The translations under genes were made by a program, and so were the position numbers. Below are positions 46,715 through 61,075 of a DNA stretch of 64,000 bases, in pieces (positions within the stretch are counted from its first letter, which is position 1; each line of letters opens with the position of its first letter). The notes under the pieces are model-generated. The model saw only the letters and a list, made by a program, of their open reading frames with translations. It did not search any database and had not been told where the DNA came from. This DNA comes from Yamagishiella unicocca (Eukaryota; Chlorophyta; Chlorophyceae; Chlamydomonadales; Volvocaceae). Location of the stretch: positions 1,178,001 through 1,242,000 of the forward strand of contig BDSL01000020.1 in assembly GCA_003116995.1 (NCBI GenBank), read 5' to 3'.

Positions 46715-47215
46715 TTGCTAGAGTTTCCAGGCATTTATATTGGCGCTAAAATAGCTGAAGCCTGGAGGCATGCATGTTAAATGATCCTTGGCCGCCTGTT
46801 ATCGGAGGGTCACCGAGTCAGGCCAGGTTACCTGCTCAAGCAGGGGCGCAGCTTCTATTTACGGCTTCATGGATAAAACGATGTTTGCTTCTTTTGAATG
46901 CTATGGACGTCAACGCGAACAATGGCGAAAGATTTCGCATCAGCACGATGGTGAAGAGTCCGCACTGCTCGAAGAGAGGATCCACTGTTGACAACTCTGT
47001 AACGATTAGCATAGCCGTCGATATATAATGCATCCATGTTTGTTGGGAGACAGCGGCTTTTCAGTCGTGCTACAACCTGGTCGCTTTTCAGGGTCGCCGG
47101 AGTTGCCAGACATCGACATTGGTGCAAAAATATTACATTGTATGGGCTTCATGGATAATTGATCCTCGGCCGACTGTAACTGGGGGGTTACCGAGCTCGG
47201 CAGGGTTACCGGGCG
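46715..47215. repeat. Pair of diverged direct repeats next to the right transposon end
   Basis: The segments around 46715-46835 and 47090-47215 share CCAGGGTTGC/CAGGGTCGCC, GGCGCTAAAATA/GGTGCAAAAATA, GATCCTTGGCCG/GATCCTCGGCCG and a GGTTACC-rich tail, about 380 bp apart. The right end of the element may have been duplicated. Confidence 0.7.
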
Positions 47216-47264
47216 AGCTGAGGGAGGGATTACCCTGGGTCAGCCAGGGTAACACTGGGCCGGA

Positions 47265-47275
47265 CTGCCATAGGG
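47265..47275 (-). repeat. Right terminal inverted repeat
   Basis: CTGCCATAGGG on the plus strand, the exact reverse complement of 41503-41513. It is followed by TAG, the second copy of the target duplication. Confidence 0.9.
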
Positions 47276-50200
47276 TAGGACAAGGCAAACCTGGGCAGTT
47301 ACCTCATTGCTCTGTGCTTTGCTAACCACCATGGCCATTTTCAGGTACCTCTTGCGGTTTGCTGCTGGCCCCAACTCTTTCGGTATTGATTATTAACATC
47401 ATTGAAAGATCAAAGCGCAAGTTTGGCGCCATTTGGTCCAAGCACTGCACCCGTAGGACAAGGCAAACCTGGGCAGTTACCTCATTGCTCTGTGCTTTGC
47501 TAACCACCATGGCCATTTTCAGGTACCTCTTGCGGTTTGCTGCTGGCCCCAAATCTTTCGGTATTGATTATAAATATCATTGAAAGATCAAAGCGCAAGC
47601 TTGGTGCCATTTGGTCAGGGCAATGCACCTGTAGGACAAGGCAAACCTGGACAGTTAGCTTGTTGATTGCTCTGTGCTTTGCTAACCACCATGGCCATTT
47701 GCAGGTACCTCTTGCGCTTTGCTGCTGGCCCCAACTCTTTCGGTATTGATTATTAACATCATTGAAAGATCAAAGCGCAAGTTTGGTGCCATTTGGCCAA
47801 AGCACTGCACCTGTAGGACAAGGCACCCCTGAGCAGTTTGCTCGTTGCTCTGTGCTTTGCTAACCACCATGGCCATTTTCAGGTACCTGTTGCGGTTTGC
47901 TGCTGGCCCCAAATCTTTCGGTAATAATTATAAATATCATTGAATGATCAAAGCGCAAGTTTGGTGCCATTTGGTCAAGGCACTGCACCCGTAGGACAAG
48001 GCAAACCTGAGCAGTTACCTCGTTGCTCTGTGCTTTGCTAACCACCATGGCCATTTTCAGGTACCTCTTGCGGTTTGCTGCTGGCCCCAACTCTTTCGGT
48101 ATTGATTATTAACATCATTGAAAGACCAAAGCGCAAGTTTGGTGCCATTTGGTCCAAGCACTGCACCCGTAGGACAAGGCAAACCTGGGCAGTTACCTCA
48201 TTGCTCTGTGCTTTGCTAACCACCATGGCCATTTTCAGGTACCTCTTGCGGTTTGCTGCTGGCCCCAACTCTTTCGGTATTGATTATTAACATAATTGAA
48301 AGATCAAAGCGCAAGTTTGGCGCCATTTGGTCCAAGCAATGCACCCGTAGGACAAGGCAAACCTGGGCAGTTACCTCATTGCTCTGTGCTTTGCTAACCA
48401 CCATGGCCATTTTCAGGTACCTCTTGCGGTTTGCTGCTGGCCCCAAATCTTTTCGGTATTGATTATTAATATCATTGAAAGATTAAAGCGCAAGCTTGGT
48501 GCCATTTGGTCAAGGCACTGCACCTGTAGGACAGGGCAAACCTGGGCAGTTAGCTCGTGTATCTGTGCTTTGCTAACCACCATGGCCATTTTCAGGTACC
48601 TCTTGCGGTTTGCTGCTGGCCCCAAATCTTTCGGTATTGATTATTAACATCATTGAAAGATCAAAGCGCAAGCTTGGTGCCATTTGGTCAGGGCACTGCA
48701 CCTGTAGGAAAAGCAAACCTGGACAGTTAGCCCGTTGCTCTGTGCTTTGCTACCCACCATGGCCATTTTCAGGTACCTCTTCCAGTTTGCTGCTGGCCCC
48801 AACTCTTTCGGTATTGATTATTAACATCATTGAAAGATCAAAGCGCAAGCTTGGTGCCATTTGGTCAAGGCACTGCACCTGTAGGACAGGGCAAACCTGG
48901 GCAGTTACCTCGTTGCTCTGTGCTTTGCTAACCACCATGGCCATTTTCAGGTACCTCTTGCGGTTTGCTGCTGGCCCCAAATTTTTCGGTATTGATTATT
49001 AACATCATTGAAAGATCAAAGTGCAAGCTTGTTGCCATTTGGTCAAGGCACTGCACCTGTAGGACAGGGCAAACCTGGGCAGTTAGCTCGTTGCTCTGTG
49101 CTTTGCTAACCACCATGGCCATTTTCAGGTACCTGTTGCGGTTTGCTGCTGGCCCCAAATCTTTCGGTATTGATTATTAACATCATTGAAGGATCAAAGC
49201 GCAAGTTTGGTGCCATTTGGTCAAGGCAATGCACCTGTAGTACAAGGCAAACCTGGGCAGTTACCTCATTGCTCTGTGCTTTGCTAACCACCATGGCCAT
49301 TTTCAGGTACCTGTTGCGGTTTGCTGCTGGCCCGAAATCGTTTCGGTATTGATTATTAACATCATTGAAAGACCAAAGCGCAAGTTTGGTGCCATTTGGT
49401 CAGGGCAATGCACCTGTAGGACAAGGCACCCCTGAGCAGTTTGCTCGTGTATCTGTGCTTTGCTAACCACCATGGCCATTTTCAGGTACCTCTTGCGGTT
49501 TGCTGCTGGCCCCAATTCTTTCGGTATTGATTATTAACATCATTGAAAGATCAAAGCGCAAGTTTGGTGCCATTTGGCCAAGGCAATTCACCTGTAGGAC
49601 AAGGCAAACCTGAGCAGTTACCTCGTTGCTCTGTGCTTTGCTAACCACCATGGCCATTTTCAGGTACCTCTTGCGGTTTGCTGCTGGCCCCAAATCGTTT
49701 CGGTATTGATTATTAACATCATTGAAATATCAAAGCGCAAGTTTGGTGCCATTTGGTCAAGGCAATGCACCTGTAGGACAGGGCAAACCTGGACAGTTAG
49801 CTTGTTGCTCTGTGCTTTGCTAACCACCATGGCCATTTTCAGGTACCTCTTGCGCTTTGCTGCTGGCCCCAACTCTTTCGGTATTGATTATTAACATCAT
49901 TGAAAGACCAAAGCGCAAGTTTGGTGCCATTTGGTCAGGGCAATGCACCTGTAGGACAAGGCACCCCTGAGCAGTTTGCTCGTTGCTCTGTGCTTTGCTA
50001 ACCACCATGGCCATTTTCAGGTACCTCTTGCGGTTTGCTGCTGGCCCCAAATCGTTTCGGTATTGATTATTAACATCATTGAAAGATCAAAGCGCAAGTT
50101 TGGTGCCATTTGGCCAAGGCAATTCACCTGTAGGACAAGGCAAACCTGAGCAGTTACCTCGTTGCTCTGTGCTTTGCTAAACACCATGGCCATTTTCAGG

Positions 50201-52750
50201 TACCTCTTGCGGTTTGCTGCTGGCCCCAAATCGTTTCGGTATTGATTATTAACATCATTGAAATATCAAAGCGCAAGTTTGGTGCCATTTGGTCAAGGCA
50301 ATGCACCTGTAGGACAGGGCAAACCTGGACAGTTAGCTTGTTGCTCTGTGCTTTGCTAACCACCATGGCCATTTTCAGGTACCTCTTGCGCTTTGCTGCT
50401 GGCCCCAACTCTTTCGGTATTGATTATTAACATCATTGAAAGATCAAAGCGCAAGCTTGGTGCCATTTGGTCAAGGCAATGCACCTGTAGGACAAGGCAA
50501 ACCTGGACAGTTAGCTTGTTGCTCTGTGCTTTGCTAACCACCATGGCCATTTTCAGGTACCTGTTGCGCTTTGCTGCTGGCCCCAACTCTTTCGGTATTG
50601 ATTATTAACATCATTGAAAGATCAAAGCGCAAGTTTGGTGCCATTTGGCCAAAGCACTGCACCTGTAGGACAAGGCAAACCTGGGCAGTTACCTCGTTGC
50701 TCTGTGCTTTGCTAACCACCATGGCCATTTTCAGGTACCTGTTGCGGTTTGCTGCTGGCCCCAAATCTTTTCGGTAATGATTATAAATATCATTGAATGA
50801 TCAAAGCGCAAGTTTGGTGCCATTTGGTCAAGGCACTGCACCCGTAGGACAAGGCAAACCTGGGCAGTTAGCTTGTTGCTCTGTGCTTTGCTAACCACCA
50901 TGGCCATTTTCAGGTACCTCTTGCGCTTTGCTGCTGGCTCCAACTCTTTCGGTATTGATTATTAACATCATTGAAAGATCAAAGCGCAAGTTTGGTGCCA
51001 TTTGGTCAAGGCAATGCACCTGTAGGACAAGGCAAACCTGGGCAGTTACCTCGTTGCTCTGTGCTTTGCTAACCACCATGGCCATTTTCAGATACCTGTT
51101 GCGGTTTGCTGCTGGCCCCAAATGTTTTCGGTAATGATTATAAATATCATTGAAAGATCAAAGCGCAAGTTTGGTGCCATTTGGTCAAGGCACTGCACCC
51201 GTAGGACAAGGCAAACCTGAGCAGTTACCTCGTTGCTCTGTGCTTTGCTAACCACCATGGCCATTTTCAGGTACCTCTTGCGGTTTGCTGCTGGCCCCAA
51301 CTCTTTCGGTATTGATTATTAACATCATTGAAATACCAAAGCGCAAGTTTGGTGCCATTTGGTCAAGGCACTGCACCCGTAGGACAAGGCAAACCTGGGC
51401 AGTTACCTCATTGCTCTGTGCTTTGCTAACCACCATGGCCATTTTCAGGTACCTCTTGCGGTTTGCTGCTGGCCCCAAATCTTTCGGTATTGATTATTAA
51501 TATCATTGAAAGATCAAAGCGCAAGCTTGGTGCCATTTGGTCAGGGCACTGCACCTGTAGGACAAGCAAACCTGGGCAGTTAGCTCGTTGCTCTGTGCTT
51601 TGCTAAACACCATGGCCATTTTCAGGTACCTGTTGCGGTTTGCTGCTGGCCCCAAATCTTTCGGTATTGATTATTAACATCATTGAAAGACCAAAGCGCA
51701 AGTTTGGTGCCATTTGGTCCAAGCACTGCACCCGTAGGACAAGGCAAACCTGAACAGTTACCTCATTGCTCTGTGCTTTGCTAACCACCATGGCCATTTT
51801 CAGGTACCTCTTGCGGTTTGCTGCTGGCCCCAACTCTTTCGGTATTGATTATTAACATCATTGAAAGATCAAAGCGCAAGTTTGGCGCCATTTGGTCCAA
51901 GCACTGCACCCGTAGGACAAGGCAAACCTGGGCAGTTACCTCATTGCTCTGTGCTTTGCTAACCACCATGGCCATTTTCAGGTACCTCTTGCGGTTTGCT
52001 GCTGGCCCCAAATCTTTCGGTATTGATTATTAATATCATTGAAAGATCAAAGCGCAAGCTTGGGGCCATTTGGTCAGGGCACTGCACCTGTAGGACAAGC
52101 AAACCTGCGCAGTTAGCTCGTTGCTCTGTGCTTTGCTAACCACCATGGCCATTTTCAGGTACCTGTTGCGGTTTGCTGCTGGCCCCCAATCTTTCGGTAT
52201 TGATTATTAACATCATTGAAAGACCAAAGCGCAAGTTTGGTGCCATTTGGTCAAGGCAATGCACCTGTACGACAAGGCAAACCTGGGCAGTTACCTCGTT
52301 GCTCTGTGCTTTGCTACCCACCATGGCCATTTTCAGGTACCTGTTGCGGTTTGCTGCTGGCCCCAACTCTTTCGGTATTGATTATAAATATCATTGAAAG
52401 ATCAAAGCGCAAGCTTGGTGCCATTTGGTCAAGGCACTGCACCTGTAGGACAGGGCAAACCTGGGCAGTTAGCTCGTGTATCTGTGCTTTGCTAACCACC
52501 ATGGCCATTTTCAGGTACCTCTTGCGGTTTGCTGCTGGCCCCAAATCTTTCGGTATTGATTATTAACATCATTGAAAGATCAAAGCGCAAGCTTGATGCC
52601 ATTTGGTCAGGGCACTGCACCTGTAGGAAAAGCAAACCTGGGCAGTTACCTCGTTGCTCTGTGCTTTGCTAACCACCATGGCCATTTTCAGGTACCTGTT
52701 GCGGTTTGCTGCTGGCCCCAAATCTTTCGGTATTGATTATTAACATCATT

Positions 52751-54014
52751 GAAAATTATTAACATCATTGAAAGATCAAAGCGCAAGTTTGGTGCCATTT
52801 GGTCAGGGCAATGCACCTGTAGGACAAGGCACCCCTGAGCAGTTTGCTCGTTGCTCTGTGCTTTGCTAACCACCATGGCCATTTTCAGGTACCTCTTGCG
52901 GTTTGCTGCTGGCCCCAAATCGTTTCGGTATTGATTATTAACATTGAAAGATCAAAGCGCAAGTTTGGTGCCATTTGGTCAGGGCACTGCACCTGTAGGA
53001 CAAGGCAAACCTGGGCAGTTAGCTCGTTGCTCTGTGCTTTGCTAACCACCATGGCCATTTTCAGGTACCTCTTGCGGTTTTCTGCTGGCCCCAACTCTTT
53101 CGGTATTGATTATTAACATCATTAAAAGATCAAAGCGCAAGCTTGGTGCCATTTGGCCAGGGCAATGCACCTGTAGGACAAGGCAAACCTGAGCAGTTTG
53201 CTCGTTGCTCTGTGCTTTGCTAACCACCATGGCCATTTTCAGGTACCTCTTGCGGTTTGCTGCTGGCCCCAAATCTTTCGGTATTGATTATAAATATCAT
53301 TGAAAGATCAAAGCGCAAGCTTGGTGCTATTTGGTCAGGGCACTGCACCTGTAGGACAAGGCAAACCTGGGCAGTTAGCTTGTTGCTCTGTGCTTTGCTA
53401 ACCACCATGGCCATTTTCAGGTACCTGTTGCGGTTTGCTGCTGGCCCCAAATCTTTCGGTATTGATTATTAACATCATTGAAAGACCAAAGCGCAAGTTT
53501 GGTGCCATTTGGTCAGGGCACTGCACCTGTAGGACAAGGCAAACCTGGGCAGTTAGCTCGTTGCTCTGTGCTTTGCTAACCACCATGGCCATTTTCAGGT
53601 CCCTCTTGCGGTTTGCTGCTGGCCCCAAATCTTTCGGTATTGATTATTAACATCATTGAAAGATCAAAGCGCAAGCTTGGTGCCATTTGGTCAAGGCACT
53701 GCACCTGTAGGACAGGGCAAACCTGGGCAGTTAGCTCGTTGCTCTGTGCTTTGCTAACCACCATGGCCATTTTCAGGTACCTCTTGCGGTTTGCTGCTGG
53801 CCCCAACTCTTTCGGTATTGATTATAAATATCATTGAAAGATCAAAGCGCAAGTTTGGTGCCATTTGGCCAAGGCAATGCACCTGTAGGACAAGGCAAAC
53901 CTGAGCAGTTTGCTCGTTGCTCTGTGCTTTGCTAACCACCATGGCCATTTTCAGGTACCTGTTGCGGTTTGCTGCTGGCCCCAAATCGTTTCGGTATTGA
54001 TTATTAACATCATT
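52751..54014. repeat. Higher-order repeat block, 1264 bp
   Basis: An 18-bp duplication (GAAAATTATTAACATCATTG) marks one monomer at 52751 and again at 54015, 1264 bp apart (seven monomers plus 18). The following monomers, including the TTTTCTGCTGG and CATTAAAAG variants, repeat in the same order. Confidence 0.88.
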
Positions 54015-54970
54015 GAAAATTATTAACATCATTGAAAGATCAAAGCGCAAGTTTGGTGCCATTTGGTCAGGGCAATGCACCTGTAGGACAAGGCACCCCT
54101 GAGCAGTTTGCTCGTTGCTCTGTGCTTTGCTAACCACCATGGCCATTTTCAGGTACCTCTTGCGGTTTGCTGCTGGCCCCAAATCGTTTCGGTATTGATT
54201 ATTATCATTGAAAGATCAAAGCGCAAGTTTGGTGCCATTTGGTCAGGGCACTGCACCTGTAGGACAAGGCAAACCTGGGCAGTTAGCTCGTTGCTCTGTG
54301 CTTTGCTAACCACCATGGCCATTTTCAGGTACCTCTTGCGGTTTTCTGCTGGCCCCAACTCTTTCGGTATTGATTATTAACATCATTAAAAGATCAAAGC
54401 GCAAGCTTGGTGCCATTTGGCCAGGGCAATGCACCTGTAGGACAAGGCAAACCTGAGCAGTTTGCTCGTTGCTCTGTGCTTTGCTAACCACCATGGCCAT
54501 TTTCAGGTACCTCTTGCGGTTTGCTGCTGGCCCCAACTCTTTCGGTATTGATTATAAATATCATTGAAAGATCAAAGCGCAAGCTTGGTGCTATTTGGTC
54601 AGGGCACTGCACCTGTAGGACAAGGCAAACCTGGGCAGTTAGCTTGTTGCTCTGTGCTTTGCTAACCACCATGGCCATTTTCAGGTACCTGTTGCGGTTT
54701 GCTGCTGGCCCCAAATCTTTCGGTATTGATTATTAACATCATTGAAAGACCAAAGCGCAAGTTTGGTGCCATTTGGTCAGGGCACTGCACCTGTAGGACA
54801 AGGCAAACCTGGGCAGTTAGCTCGTTGCTCTGTGCTTTGCTAACCACCATGGCCATTTTCAGGTCCCTCTTGCGGTTTGCTGCTGGCCCCAAATCTTTCG
54901 GTATTGATTATTAACATCATTGAAAGATCAAAGCGCAAGCTTGGTGCCATTTGGTCAAGGCAATTCACCT

Positions 54971-56218
54971 GTAGGACATGGCAAACCTGAGCAGTTTGCT
55001 CGTTGCTCTGTGCTTTGCTAACCACCATGGCCATTTTCAGGTACCTGTTGCGGTTTGCTGCTGGCCCCAAATCGTTTCGGTATTGATTATTAACATCATT
55101 GAAAGACCAAAGCGCAAGTTTGGTGCCATTTGGTCAGGGCAATGCACCTGTAGGACAAGGCACCCCTGAGCAGTTTGCTCGTTGCTCTGTGCTTTGCTAA
55201 CCACCATGGCCATTTTCAGGTACCTCTTGCGGTTTGCTGCTGGCCCCAAATCTTTCGGTATTGATTATTAACATCATTGAAAGATCAAAGCGCAAGTTTG
55301 GTGCCATTTGGTCAAGGCACTGCACCTGTAGGACAAGGCAAACCTGGGCAGTTACCTCATTGCTCTGTGCTTTGCTAACCACCATGGCCATTTTCAGGTA
55401 CCTCTTGCGGTTTGCTGCTGGCCCCAAATCTTTCGGTATTGATTATTAACATCATTGAAAGATCAAAGCGCAAGTTTGGTGCCATTTGGCCAAGGCAATG
55501 CACCTGTAGGACAAGGCAAACCTGAGCAGTTTGCTCGTTGCTCTGTGCTTTGCTAACCACCATGGCCATTTTCAGGTACCTCTTGCGGTTTGCTGCTGGC
55601 CCCAAATCTTTCGGTATTGATTATAAATATCATTGAAAGATAAAAGCGCAAGTTTGGTGCCATTTGGCCAAAGCACTGCACCTGTAGGACAAGGCAAACC
55701 TGGGCAGTTACCTCGTTGCTCTGTGCTTTGCTAACCACCATGGCCATTTTCAGGTACCTCTTGCGGTTTGCTGCTGGCCCCAAATCTTTCGGTATTGATT
55801 ATTAACATCATTGAAAGACCAAAGCGCAAGCTTGGTGCCATTTGGTCAAGGCAATTCACCTGTAGGACAAGGCAAACCTGAGCAGTTTGCTCGTTGCTCT
55901 GTGCTTTGCTAACCACCATGGCCATTTTCAGGTACCTGTTGCGGTTTGCTGCTGGCCCCAAATCGTTTCGGTATTGATTATTAACATCATTGAAAGACCA
56001 AAGCGCAAGTTTGGTGCCATTTGGTCAGGGCAATGCACCTGTAGGACAAGGCACCCCTGAGCAGTTTGCTCGTTGCTCTGTGCTTTGCTAACCACCATGG
56101 CCATTTTCAGGTCCCTCTTGCGGTTTGCTGCTGGCCCCAAATCTTTCGGTATTGATTATTAACATCATTGAAAGATCAAAGCGCAAGCTTGGTGCCATTT
56201 GGTCAAGGCAATTCACCT
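54971..56218. repeat. Higher-order repeat block, 1248 bp
   Basis: The rare variant GTAGGACATGG occurs at 54971 and 56219, 1248 bp apart (seven monomers plus two 1-bp insertions). The GGTCCCTCTTG variant also precedes both copies. Confidence 0.85.
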
Positions 56219-59200
56219 GTAGGACATGGCAAACCTGAGCAGTTTGCTCGTTGCTCTGTGCTTTGCTAACCACCATGGCCATTTTCAGGTACCTGTTGCG
56301 GTTTGCTGCTGGCCCCAAATCGTTTCGGTATTGATTATTAACATCATTGAAAGACCAAAGCGCAAGTTTGGTGCCATTTGGTCAGGGCAATGCACCTGTA
56401 GGACAAGGCACCCCTGAGCAGTTTGCTCGTTGCTCTGTGCTTTGCTAACCACCATGGCCATTTTCAGGTACCTCTTGCGGTTTGCTGCTGGCCCCAAATC
56501 TTTCGGTATTGATTATAAACATCATTGAAAGATCAAAGCGCAAGTTTGGTGCCATTTGGTCAAGGCACTGCACCTGTAGGACAAGGCAAACCTGGGCAGT
56601 TACCTCATTGCTCTGTGCTTTGCTAACCACCATGGCCATTTTCAGGTACCTCTTGCGGTTTGCTGCTGGCCCCAAATCTTTCGGTATTGATTATTAACAT
56701 CATTGAAAGATCAAAGCGCAAGTTTGGTGCCATTTGGTCAAGGCAATGCACCTGTAGGACAAGGCAAACCTGAGCAGTTTGCTCGTTGCTCTGTGCTTTG
56801 CTAACCACCATGGCCATTTTCAGGTACCTCTTGCGCTTTGCTGCTGGCCCCAACTCTTTCGGTATTGATTATAAATATCATTGAAAGATCAAAGCGCAAG
56901 TTTGGTGCCATTTGGCCAAAGCACTGCACCTGTAGGACAAGGCAAACCTGGGCAGTTACCTCGTTGCTCTGTGCTTTGCTAACCACCATGGCCATTTTCA
57001 GGTACCTCTTGCGGTTTGCTGCTGGCCCCAAATCTTTCGGTATTGATTATTAACATCATTGAAAGACCAAAGCGCAAGCTTGGTGCCATTTGGTCAAGGC
57101 AATTCACCTGTAGGACAAGGCAAACCTGAGCAGTTTGCTCGTTGCTCTGTGCTTTGCTAACCACCATGGCCATTTTCAGGTACCTGTTGCGGTTTGCTGC
57201 TGGCCCCAAATCGTTTCGGTATTGATTATTAACATCATTGAAAGACCAAAGCGCAAGTTTGGTGCCATTTGGTCAGGGCAATGCACCTGTAGGACAAGGC
57301 ACCCCTAAGCAGTTTGCTCGTTGCTCTGTGCTTTGCTAACCACCATGGCCATTTTCAGGTACCTCTTGCGGTTTGCTGCTGGCCCCAATTCTTTCGGTAT
57401 TGATTATTAACATCATTGAAAGATCAAAGCGCAAGTTTGGTGCCATTTTGCCAAGGCAATTCACCTGTAGGACAAGGCAAACCTGAGCAGTTACCTCGTT
57501 GCTCTGTGCTTTGCTAACCACCATGGCCATTTTCAGGTATCTCTTGCGGTTTGCTGCTGGCCCCAAATCGTTTCGGTATTGATTATTAACATCATTGAAA
57601 GATCAAAGCGCAAGTTTGGTGCCATTTGGTCAAGGCACTGCACCTGTAGGACAAGGCAAACCTGGACAGTTAGCTTGTTGCTCTGTGCTTTGCTAACCAC
57701 CATGGCCATTTGCAGGTACCTCTTGCGCTTTGCTGCTGGCCCCAACTCTTTCGGTATTGATTATTAACATCATTGAAAGATCAATGCGCAAGTTTGGTGC
57801 CATTTGGCCAAAGCACTGCACCTGTAGGACAAGGCAAACCTGGCAGTTTCCTCGTTGCTCTGTGCTTTGCTAACCACCATGGCCATTTTCAGGTACCTGT
57901 TGCGGTTTGCTGCTGGCCCCAAATCTTTCGGTATTGATTATTAACATCATTGAAAGACCAAAGCGCAAGTTTGGTGCCATTTGGTCAAGGCAATGCACCT
58001 GTAGGACAAGGCAAACCTGGGCAGTTACCTCGTTGCTCTGTGCTTTGCTAACCACCATGGCCATTTTCAGGTACCTCTTGCGGTTTGCTGCTGGCCCCAA
58101 CTCTTTCGGTATTGATTATAAATATCATTGAAAGATCAAAGCGCAAGCTTGGTGCCATTTGGTCAAGGCACTGCACCTGTAGGACAGGGCAAACCTGGGC
58201 AGTTACCTCGTTGCTCTGTGCTTTGCTAACCACCATGGCCATTTTCAGGTACCTGTTGCGGTTTGCTGCTGGCCCCAAATCGTTTCGGTATTGATTATTA
58301 ACATCATTGAAAGACCAAAGCGCAAGTTTGGTGCCATTTGGCCAAAGCACTGCACCTGTAGGACAAGGCACCCCTGAGCAGTTTGCTCGTTGCTCTGTGC
58401 TTTGCTAACCACCATGGCCATTTTCAGGTACCTCTTGCGGTTTGCTGCTGGCCCCAATTCTTTCGGTATTGATTATTAACATCATTGAAAGATCAAAGCG
58501 CAAGTTTGGTGCCATTTGGCCAAGGCAATTCACCTGTAGGACAAGGCAAACCTGAGCAGTTAGCTCGTTGCTCTGTGCTTTGCTAACCACCATGGCCATT
58601 TGCAGGTACCTCTTGCGCTTTGCTGCTGGCCCCAAATCGTTTCGGTATTGATTATTAACATCATTGAAAGATCAAAGCGCAAGTTTGGTGCCATTTGGTC
58701 AAGGCAATGCACCTGTAGGACAAGGCAAACCTGGGCAGTTACCTCGTTGCTCTGTGCTTTGCTAACCACCATGGCCATTTTCAGGTACCTGTTGCGGTTT
58801 GCTGCTGGCCCCAAATCTTTCGGTATTGATTATTAACATCATTGAAAGATCAAAGCGCAAGCTTGGTGCCATTTGGTCAAGGCAATTCACCTGTAGGACA
58901 AGGCACCCCTGAGCAGTTTGCTCGTTGCTCTGTGCTTTGCTAACCACCATGGCCATTTTCAGGTACCTCTTGCGCTTTGCTGCTGGCCCCAACTCTTTCG
59001 GTATTGATTATAAACATCATTGAAAGATCAAAGCGCAAGTTTGGTGCCATTTGGTCAAGGCACTGCACCTGTAGGACAAGGCAAACCTGGGCAGTTACCT
59101 CATTGCTCTGTGCTTTGCTAACCACCATGGCCATTTTCAGGTACCTCTTGCGGTTTGCTGCTGGCCCCAAATCTTTCGGTATTGATTATTAACATCATTG

Positions 59201-59830
59201 AAAGATCAAAGCGCAAGTTTGGTGCCATTTGGCCAAGGCAATGCACCTGTAGGACAAGGCAAACCTGAGCAGTTTGCTCGTAGCTCTGTGCTTTGCTAAC
59301 CACCATGGCCATTTTCAGGTACCTCTTGCGGTTTGCTGCTGGCCCCAAATCTTTCGGTATTGATTATAAATATCATTGAAAGATCAAAGCGCAAGTTTGG
59401 TGCCATTTGGCCAAAGCACTGCACCTGTAGGACAAGGCAAACCTGGGCAGTTACCTTGTTGCTCTGTGCTTTGCTAACCACCATGGCCATTTTCAGGTAC
59501 CTCTTGCGGTTTGCTGCTGGCCCCAAATCTTTCGGTATTGATTATTAACATCATTGAAAGATCAAAGCGCAAGTTTGGTGCCATTTGGCCAAGGCAATTC
59601 ACCTGTAGGACAAGGCAAACCTGAGCAGTTACCTCGTTGCTCTGTGCTTTGCTAACCACCATGGCCATTTTCAGGTATCTCTTGCGGTTTGCTGCTGGCC
59701 CCAAATCGTTTCGGTATTGATTATTAACATCATTGAAAGATCAAAGCGCAAGTTTGGTGCCATTTGGTCAAGGCAATGCACCTGTAGGACGAGGCAAACC
59801 TGGACAGTTAGCTTGTTGCTCTGTGCTTTG

Positions 59831-61075
59831 CTAACCACCATGGCCATTTGCAGGTACCTCTTGCGCTTTGCTGCTGGCCCCAACTCTTTCGGTATTGATT
59901 ATTAACATCATTGAAAGATCAAAGCGCAAGTTTGGTGCCATTTGGCCAAAGCACTGCACCTGTAGGACAAGGCAAACCTGGGCAGTTAGCTCGTTGCTCT
60001 GTGCTTTGCTAACCACCATGGCCATTTTCAGGTACCTGTTGCGGTTTGCTGCTGGCCCCAAATCTTTCGGTATTGATTATTAATATCATTGAAAGACCAA
60101 AGCGCAAGTTTGGTGCCATTTGGTCAAGGCAATGCACCTGTAGGACAAGGCAAACCTGGGCAGTTACCTCGTTGCTCTGTGCTTTGCTAACCACCATGGC
60201 CATTTTCAGGTACCTCTTGCGGTTTGCTGCTGGCCCCAAATCTTTCGGTATTGATTATAAATATCATTGAAAGATCAAAGCGCAAGCTTGGTGCCATTTG
60301 GTCAAGGCACTGCACCTGTAGGACAGGGCAAACCTGGGCAGTTACCTCGTTGCTCTGTGCTTTGCTAACCACCATGGCCATTTTCAGGTACCTGTTGCGG
60401 TTTGCTGCTGGCCCCAAATCTTTCGGTATTGATTATTAACATCATTGAAAGACCAAAGCGCAAGTTTGGTGCCATTTGGCCAAAGCACTGCACCTGTAGG
60501 ACAAGGCACCCCTGAGCAGTTTGCTTGTTGCTCTGTGCTTTGCTAACCACCATGGCCATTTTCAGGTACCTCTTGCGGTTTGCTGCTGGCCCCAATTCTT
60601 TCGGTATTGATTATTATCATTGAAAGATCAAAGCGCAAGTTTGGTGCCATTTGGCCAAGGCAATTCACCTGTAGGACAAGGCAAACCTGAGCAGTTACCT
60701 CGTTGCTCTGTGCTTTGCTAACCACCATGGCCATTTTCAGGTACCTCTTGCGGTTTGCTGCTGGCCCCAAATCGTTTCGGTATTGATTATTAACATCATT
60801 GAAAGATCAAAGCGCAAGTTTGGTGCCATTTGGTCAAGGCAATGCACCTGTAGGACAAGGCAAACCTGGACAGTTTGCTTGTTGCTCTGTGCTTTGCTAA
60901 CCACCATGGCCATTTTCAGGTATCTCTTGCGGTTTGCTGCTGGCCCCAAATCGTTTCGGTATTGATTATTAACATCATTGAAAGATCAAAGCGCAAGTTT
61001 GGTGCCATTTGGTCAAGGCAATGCACCTGTAGGACAAGGCAAACCTGGACAGTTAGCTTGTTGCTCTGTGCTTTG
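59831..61075. repeat. Higher-order repeat block, 1245 bp
   Basis: The monomer series starting near 59831 recurs near 61076 with the same sequence of variants (TTTGCAG, then CCAAAGCACTG, then TTAATATCATT). This is seven monomers with one insertion and small deletions. Confidence 0.75.

Larger units (their letters stand above)
41503..47275. mobile_element. 5.77-kb DNA transposon-like element inserted in the satellite
   Basis: The element starts CCCTATGGCAGGCTGGCTGG and ends GGCCGGACTGCCATAGGG. The outer 11 bp form a perfect inverted repeat (CCCTATGGCAG), and similarity continues inward around GTTACCCT. It interrupts one monomer at the point CCCGTAG|GACAAGG, and TAG is present on both sides (41500-41502 and 47276-47278), as a 3-bp target-site duplication would give. 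Array A and array B would therefore join cleanly if it were removed. Both ends are rich in GGTTACC/GGGTAACC repeats. No transposase was recognised, so it is probably non-autonomous or from an unfamiliar superfamily. CCC...GGG termini recall piggyBac, but the target site is TAG rather than TTAA. Confidence 0.85.
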
